64,000 bases of DNA, from contig JALPQD010000089.1 of NCBI GenBank assembly GCA_023101885.1, positions 1,101,087 to 1,165,086 on the forward strand. The letters run 5' to 3'. This document shows positions 59,152 through 64,000 of this stretch, one piece after another. The translations under genes and the position numbers were made by a program. The first letter of the stretch is position 1. Each line of letters begins with the position of its first letter. Source of the stretch: Typhlomys cinereus (taxonomy: Eukaryota; Chordata; Mammalia; Rodentia; Platacanthomyidae). The notes below the pieces were generated by a model. It had not been told where the DNA came from. It made no database searches and saw only the letters and a program-made list of their open reading frames with translations.

Positions 59152-60124
59152 TTTTTTTATTAAAAATTTAATTATACATTTTAAAATTTTTTACCAGTTC
59201 CCTCCCTCCCCCCTCCTCCCCCTCCCCTTCCCCCAGTGCCTCCCCCCCAATTCCCAGAGAGTCCTTTATTGTGTACGCCTAACTCTCCTCTGAGACCTCC
59301 TCTCCGATGACATATAAGGACCCAGTGGCATTTCCATAAGCCCTTTCTCTTGTTCCCCTTAAGCATAAGATCACTACTATGGCTGTCAATCCCTTGCCTC
59401 CAGGGGTCTCGGTGCCCTTAACAGATGCTAGACTTTATGAGGGCAACAGTGCGCTGGACATTGCGCAGGGCATGCAAAGTCCCATTATGATTGCTTTGGC
59501 CCCAACTATTGTTGAGAATCTTGCAAATCGTTGCTCCTCCCATCCTTTTGCTCTTACAATCTTACCGCCCCCTCTTCCGCAAATGTCCCTGAGCTCCAGG
59601 ATGGGGAGAGATTAGGCTGTCCTAGTTCTATGTGATTGATATAGAGTCTCTGAAGTTCTGGATTGTGGTTTGTTGATTTTCTTTTGCAGTTTTGCTGCTC
59701 CTGCAATTCCCTTCACTCCATTCTGCTGGGCACTGTATGTCACCCCCTGGCCAGAGACAAAAAGCTGTTAAACTGGAGTCTTGTTGTAATAGCACATTCA
59801 AGGGTAGATGTAATAAGAGTAGGAAACCTCCCTGACGGAGGGGTCCATCACCCATTTGCAAAATGATTACTTTTTATCTGCTAGACTATATGCCCTCCCC
59901 TTCTGGTGAGATCAGGAAAGAACGTCTGTGAACTTAACCAGGTTTCTCATTACTTACTTGCAGACCTTGATGGAGGCCTATTTTCTCTGCTGTAACATGG
60001 TCTCCTCTCTCCTTGTTTCTGGTGTGGCCATCCTAACCCATCTCTCTTGTTCATAATCCTTGCAATTACTGTGTTACACAGGTTTACTTTTGAGTGTCTC
60101 AATGTGGGCTGGGTGAGTTTGGTA
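59152..60124 (-). promoter_or_regulatory. L1 3'UTR with G-rich polypurine tract
   Basis: The 973 bp between the ORF2 stop and the A-tail are non-coding on the element strand. Near the end is a G-rich purine tract (plus-strand C-runs 59200-59250) with several G-runs of three or more, which could form a G-quadruplex. Such tracts are a conserved feature of mammalian L1 3'UTRs; a role in retrotransposition is family knowledge, not visible here. The terminal AATAAA equivalent is in TTTTTAATAAAA. The opposite strand carries a 78-codon open frame at 59379-59615. Confidence 0.75.
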
Positions 60125-63100
60125 CTAGGAGCCACCTATTAGGGAGTACATACGGCGCTTAATTTTCTGGGTTTGGGATACTTCACTTAATATAATTCTT
60201 TCTAATGACATCCATTTCCCAGCAAATTCCAGTAATTCATCATTTTTGATGGCTGAGTAGTACTCCATTGTATAGATGTACCACTGTTTCCTTATCCACT
60301 CGTCAACTGTTGGACATTTAGGTTGATTCCATGACTTTGCTATTGTAAACAGTGCTGCTATGAACATGGTCGAGCTTGTGCTATCGAGGCGAACCTCTGC
60401 TGCATGGGGGGTTATTCCCAAAAGTGGGATAGCAGGGTCATATGGCATTTCAATCTTTAATTTCTTTAAGAATCTCCAGACGGCTCGCCAGAGTGGCTGT
60501 ATGAGCCTGCATTCCCACCAACAATGTAGGAGAGTTCCCCTCTCTCCACATCCTCTCCAGCATTTGTCGTTGTTTGTATTGTGGATTTTTGCCATCCTGA
60601 CCGGGGTGAGATGATATCTCAGGGAAGTTTTGATTTGCATTTCCCTGATGGCGAAGGAAGTGGAGCATTTTTTAAGATAATTGTTAGACATTTTAATTTC
60701 ATCCCTGGTAAAGTTTCTTTGAAGTTCCAGGGCCCATTTTTTAATTGGGCCAGTGTTTTCCTTGGAGTTTAATTTTCTAAGTTCTTTGTGCACTCTGGAC
60801 AGTAGAGCTCTGTCAGATATGTGGTTAGTGAAGATTTTCTCCCATTCTGTGGGTTGCCTTTGAGCTCGTGTGACAATCTCTTTATCTGAACAGAAGCTCT
60901 TTAATTTCACAAGATCCCAACTGTTGAGAGTTGGTAGCAGTGACTGTGCCATTGGATGTCTGTTTAGGAAGTGTTGGCCTAGCCCAATCAGCTCGAGGGA
61001 GTTCCCTATCCTTTCAACTATGGTTTTTAAAGTCTCTGGCCTGATATCAAGGTCCTTGATGCATTTGGAATTAAGTCTTGTACATGGTGACAAGTACGGG
61101 TCCAGCTTTAATCTTCTGCATGTGGAGATCCAGTTTTGCCAGCACCATTTGTTGAAGATGCTGTTCTTTTTCCATTGGATTCTTTGGGCCCCTTTGTCAA
61201 AGACCAAATGGCTGTAACTTTGTGGGCTTATATCTGGGTCTTCAATCCTTATCCATTGATCTGTGTGTCTATTTTGGAGCCAGTACCAGGCTGTCTTTAT
61301 AACTATGGATTTGTAGTATAGACTTAGGTTTGGTATGGTAATACCTCCAGCTGTGTTTTTGTTACTCAGGATTGTTTTTGCTATCCTGGGTCTTTTGTGC
61401 CTCCATATGAACTTTGAGATTGTTTGGTCAACTTCTTTGAAGAATTGCTTTGGGATTTTGATTGGTATAGCATTGAATCTGTATATTGCCTTTGGTAGGA
61501 TGGTCATTTTTACAATGTTGATTCTGCCAATCCAGGAACAAGGGAGGTCTTTCCACCTTCTGGTGTCTTCTGCAATTTCTTTCTTGAGGGTTTTAAAGTT
61601 TTCATTGTAAAGGTCTTTTACCTCCTTAGTTAGGTTTATACCAAGGTATTTCATTTTTTTAGGGGCTATAGTAAATGGTATTGTTTCTCTCAAGGCTTTT
61701 TCACTTCTTTCATTCTGGGCATATAGGAAGGCCTCTGATTTTTGCACATTTATTTTGTATCCTGCCACCCTGCTGAACTTCTCAATTAGTTCCAGGAGCT
61801 TCCTGGTGGAATTTTTGGGATCCCTCAGGTATAAGATCATGTCATCTGCAAATAGGGATAGCTTGACTTCTTCCTTGCCGATTTGAATCCCTCTTATGTC
61901 CCTTTCTTGTCTTATGGCTTCAGCTAAGACTTCAAGTACAATATTGAATAGAAGTGGTGAGAGTGGACAGCCTTGTCTAGTTCCTGATGGAAGTGGGAAT
62001 GCTTCCAATTGTTCCCCATTGAGCATAATCCTTGCTGTGGGCTTGTTGTATACAGCTTTTATTATATTGATAAAGGTTCCTTCCATTCCTACTGTCTCTA
62101 GCGTTTTGATCATAAAAGGCTGTTGGATCTTGTCAAAAGCTTTTTCTGCATCTATCGAGAGTATCATGTGGTCTTGGACTTTGGACTGGTTTACATGATG
62201 AATTACATTTATTGATTTGCGTATGTTGAACCAACCTTGTGTGCCGGGGATGAAGCCTACTTGGTCCCCATGAATGATCTTTTTAATATGTTTTTGAATC
62301 CGATTTGCTAAGACTTTGTTGAGAATCTTTGCGTCTGTGTTCATCAGGGAGATTGGCCTATAGTTTTCTTTTTTAAGTGAATCTTTATTAGGTTTTGGGA
62401 TTAAAACGATATTAGCTTCATAGAAGGAATTTGGTAGTGTTTCTTCCTTTGCTATTTGATGGAACAGTTTAAGGCGTATTGGTGTTATTAACTCCTTAAA
62501 TGTCTGGTAGAACTCTGTGCTGAATCCATCTGGTCCAGGACATTTTTTGGTGGGAAGATTCGAGATTACTTCCTCAATTTCCTTATATGTTATAGGACTA
62601 TTTAAATAATTCACAACTTCCTGATTCAATTTAGGTAAGTTGTGTTTACTTAGAAATTCATCCATCTCTTTTGTGTTGTCAAACTTCACAGAGTATAAGT
62701 TTTTGAAATATGATGTTATAATTCTCTGGGTTTCTTGGGTATCAGTAGTGATAACTCCATGTTCATTTCTAATTTTGTTAATTTGGGTTTTCTCTCTTTT
62801 GCTTTTGGTTAGTTTAGCTAGGGGTGTATCAATCTTGTTGATTTTTTCAAAGAACCAGCTTTTTGATTGGTTGATTTTTTCTATCATTTTCTTAGTCTCG
62901 ATTTCAGATATTTCTCCCCTTATTTTGCTAATCTCTTCTCTTCTACTGCTTTTGGGATCAGATTGCTCTAGTTTCTCTAAAGCTTTAAGCTGCATTGTTA
63001 AGTTGTTTATTTCTGATGTTTCCATTTTTTTGACGTGGGCATTAAGAGCTATGAACTTACCTCTTAGAACAGCTTTCATTGTGTCCCAGAGATTTTGGTA

Positions 63101-63949
63101 AGTTGTATTTTCGTTATCATTCACTTTCAGGAAATCTTGAATTTCCTTTTTAATTTCTTCCTGAATCCAGTTCTCATTCAGCATCATAGTGTTAAGTTTC
63201 CAGGAGTTAGTGTATTTTCTCTTGTTTGATGTGTTGTGGATGTCCAGCTTTAGGCCGTGGTGGTCTGATAGGGCACAGGTTAGAATTTCAACTTTCTTGT
63301 ATATGTGTAGATTCATTTTGTGGCCCAATATGTGATCTATTTTGGAGAAAGTTCCGTGTGCTGCTGAGAAAAATGTGTATTCTTTGGTGCGTGGGTGAAA
63401 AGTTTGATAGAGATCTGTGAGGTCCATTTCTTTCAGGGTTTGATTAAGTTCCAAAGTGTCTCTGTTAAGCTTTTGACCTGTTGATCTATCCCATGTAGAG
63501 AGGGCGGTGTTGAAGTCCCCAAGAATTATCGTTTGGGGGTTGATTTCTTGCTTTAGACGCTGTAGGGTTTTCTTAATGAATGTGGAGGGGCCCGTATTGG
63601 GTGCATATATGTTCAGTATTGTGAAATCTTCCTGGTGAATTGTACCTGTGACTAAAATGTAGTATCCATCCGTGTCTCTTATAATTTTCTTTGGTTTGAA
63701 ATCCACTTTGTCTGATAGCATAATGGCTACCCCTGCCTGTTTTCTGCTTCCATTTGCTTGTAGAATTGTTGACCAGCCTTTTATTTTTAGAGCGTGCCTT
63801 TCTTTTGTGGTGAGATGGGTTTCCTGCAGGCAACAGATTGATGGATTGTGATTTTTAATCCAAGTTTGTAATCTGTGTCTCTTGATCGGTGAATTAAGTC
63901 CATTAACATTTAGTGTTATAATGGAGGAACTATTGTTAATTCCAGACAT
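60125..63949 (-). CDS. L1 ORF2 protein: endonuclease and reverse transcriptase, intact
   Basis: A single 1274-codon frame, the usual ORF2p length (about 1275). It nicks target DNA and copies L1 RNA by target-primed reverse transcription in the nucleus. Endonuclease domain (1-239): N14, E43 (LQETH), Y115, D145/N147 (LGDFN), D205, S228-D229-H230 (SDHH) are all present. Reverse transcriptase (about 500-770): D600 ([10 protein letters not shown]) and FADD 700-703 with D702 and D703. C-terminal C-X3-C-X7-H-X4-C: C1130, C1134, H1142, C1147. The ATG at 63949 begins [11 protein letters not shown], directly before the endonuclease fold, so the start is sound. No stop or frameshift. Whether the element is active depends on ORF1 and the 5'UTR, which are not visible. 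Confidence 0.97.
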   Translation of the reverse strand: MSGINNSSSIITLNVNGLNSPIKRHRLQTWIKNHNPSICCLQETHLTTKERHALKIKGWSTILQANGSRKQAGVAIMLSDKVDFKPKKIIRDTDGYYILVTGTIHQEDFTILNIYAPNTGPSTFIKKTLQRLKQEINPQTIILGDFNTALSTWDRSTGQKLNRDTLELNQTLKEMDLTDLYQTFHPRTKEYTFFSAAHGTFSKIDHILGHKMNLHIYKKVEILTCALSDHHGLKLDIHNTSNKRKYTNSWKLNTMMLNENWIQEEIKKEIQDFLKVNDNENTTYQNLWDTMKAVLRGKFIALNAHVKKMETSEINNLTMQLKALEKLEQSDPKSSRREEISKIRGEISEIETKKMIEKINQSKSWFFEKINKIDTPLAKLTKSKREKTQINKIRNEHGVITTDTQETQRIITSYFKNLYSVKFDNTKEMDEFLSKHNLPKLNQEVVNYLNSPITYKEIEEVISNLPTKKCPGPDGFSTEFYQTFKELITPIRLKLFHQIAKEETLPNSFYEANIVLIPKPNKDSLKKENYRPISLMNTDAKILNKVLANRIQKHIKKIIHGDQVGFIPGTQGWFNIRKSINVIHHVNQSKVQDHMILSIDAEKAFDKIQQPFMIKTLETVGMEGTFINIIKAVYNKPTARIMLNGEQLEAFPLPSGTRQGCPLSPLLFNIVLEVLAEAIRQERDIRGIQIGKEEVKLSLFADDMILYLRDPKNSTRKLLELIEKFSRVAGYKINVQKSEAFLYAQNERSEKALRETIPFTIAPKKMKYLGINLTKEVKDLYNENFKTLKKEIAEDTRRWKDLPCSWIGRINIVKMTILPKAIYRFNAIPIKIPKQFFKEVDQTISKFIWRHKRPRIAKTILSNKNTAGGITIPNLSLYYKSIVIKTAWYWLQNRHTDQWIRIEDPDISPQSYSHLVFDKGAQRIQWKKNSIFNKWCWQNWISTCRRLKLDPYLSPCTRLNSKCIKDLDIRPETLKTIVERIGNSLELIGLGQHFLNRHPMAQSLLPTLNSWDLVKLKSFCSDKEIVTRAQRQPTEWEKIFTNHISDRALLSRVHKELRKLNSKENTGPIKKWALELQRNFTRDEIKMSNNYLKKCSTSFAIREMQIKTSLRYHLTPVRMAKIHNTNNDKCWRGCGERGTLLHCWWECRLIQPLWRAVWRFLKKLKIEMPYDPAIPLLGITPHAAEVRLDSTSSTMFIAALFTIAKSWNQPKCPTVDEWIRKQWYIYTMEYYSAIKNDELLEFAGKWMSLERIILSEVSQTQKIKRRMYSLIGGS

Positions 63950-64000
63950 TTATTATGTTTAGTAGCTTTTATAAGTATATTGCTTCGCTTTTAATGGTGT

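Larger units (their letters stand above)
59152..64000 (-). mobile_element. Young L1, minus strand, running off the window
   Basis: From the A-tail (T-run near 59152-59159) the minus strand shows the class B terminus, polypurine tract (59200-59245), a 3'UTR of about 970 bp, an intact ORF2 (60125-63949) and the ORF1-ORF2 spacer (63950-64000). ORF1 and the 5'UTR must lie beyond 64000. The element is at least 4.85 kb. Only its 3' side is seen, so no TSD can be confirmed; the adjacent (TA)n at 59138-59151 is the likely target flank. Confidence 0.95.

Noticed and set aside
62640..63101. Antisense frames opposite ORF2, such as the 153-codon frame repeated at 15423-15755 and 39767-40228
   Set aside because: They are shadows of the ORF2 coding strand. 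Their similarity between copies follows from ORF2 identity and does not need separate coding function.

Overview
This is a mammalian, almost certainly rodent, intergenic window. It is AT-rich and packed with LINE-1 (L1) retrotransposons, tRNA-derived SINEs ending in (CA)n or A-rich tails, a few B1-like (7SL-derived) fragments, LTR-like repeats and microsatellites. B1-like fragments next to B2/ID-like SINEs point to a rodent. The SINE and L1 sequences do not match the mouse or rat consensus as I remember them, so I do not name a species. I see no host exon, tRNA or rRNA gene, and no prokaryotic or CRISPR feature. The only intact protein-coding gene is an L1 ORF2.

Layout. 1-6.98 kb: ancient L1 fragments, one L1 3' insertion with a clean target-site duplication (TSD), one LTR-like repeat and unassigned sequence. 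6.98-18.86 kb: a stack of four minus-strand L1s, each joined near the poly(A) tract of the next. The last is nearly full length (5'UTR, ORF1, ORF2, 3'UTR, all broken) and carries a further L1 inside its ORF1. 18.98-19.35 kb: a short L1 with a 3' transduction. 19.36-25.18 kb: GC-richer unassigned sequence with a perfect 7-bp minisatellite, a long (CTTT)n tract and LTR-derived pieces, one split by an L1. 25.2-39.6 kb: unassigned DNA, L1 3' ends in both orientations (two nested in an older L1), SINEs and an ancient L1/HAL1-like ORF1 relic. 39.63-43.97 kb: a young plus-strand 5'-truncated L1 followed directly by a SINE, with three copies of one target site. 44-59.1 kb: old L1s, including one that has lost its reverse transcriptase, LTR-like repeats, SINEs and unassigned DNA. 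59.15 kb to the window end: the 3' part of a young minus-strand L1 with an uninterrupted 1274-codon ORF2. Its ORF1 and 5'UTR lie past the window edge.

The window is best read as an insertion history. L1 ORF2 protein (endonuclease and reverse transcriptase) made the L1 insertions and supplied the machinery for the SINEs. TSDs read by eye fix many element boundaries and nesting orders. The most notable observations are the intact ORF2, the triple target site of the L1-SINE pair, the 3' transduction, a swap of 3' ends between L1 classes that share the same 3'UTR body, and an antisense reading frame kept open across many 3'UTR copies.
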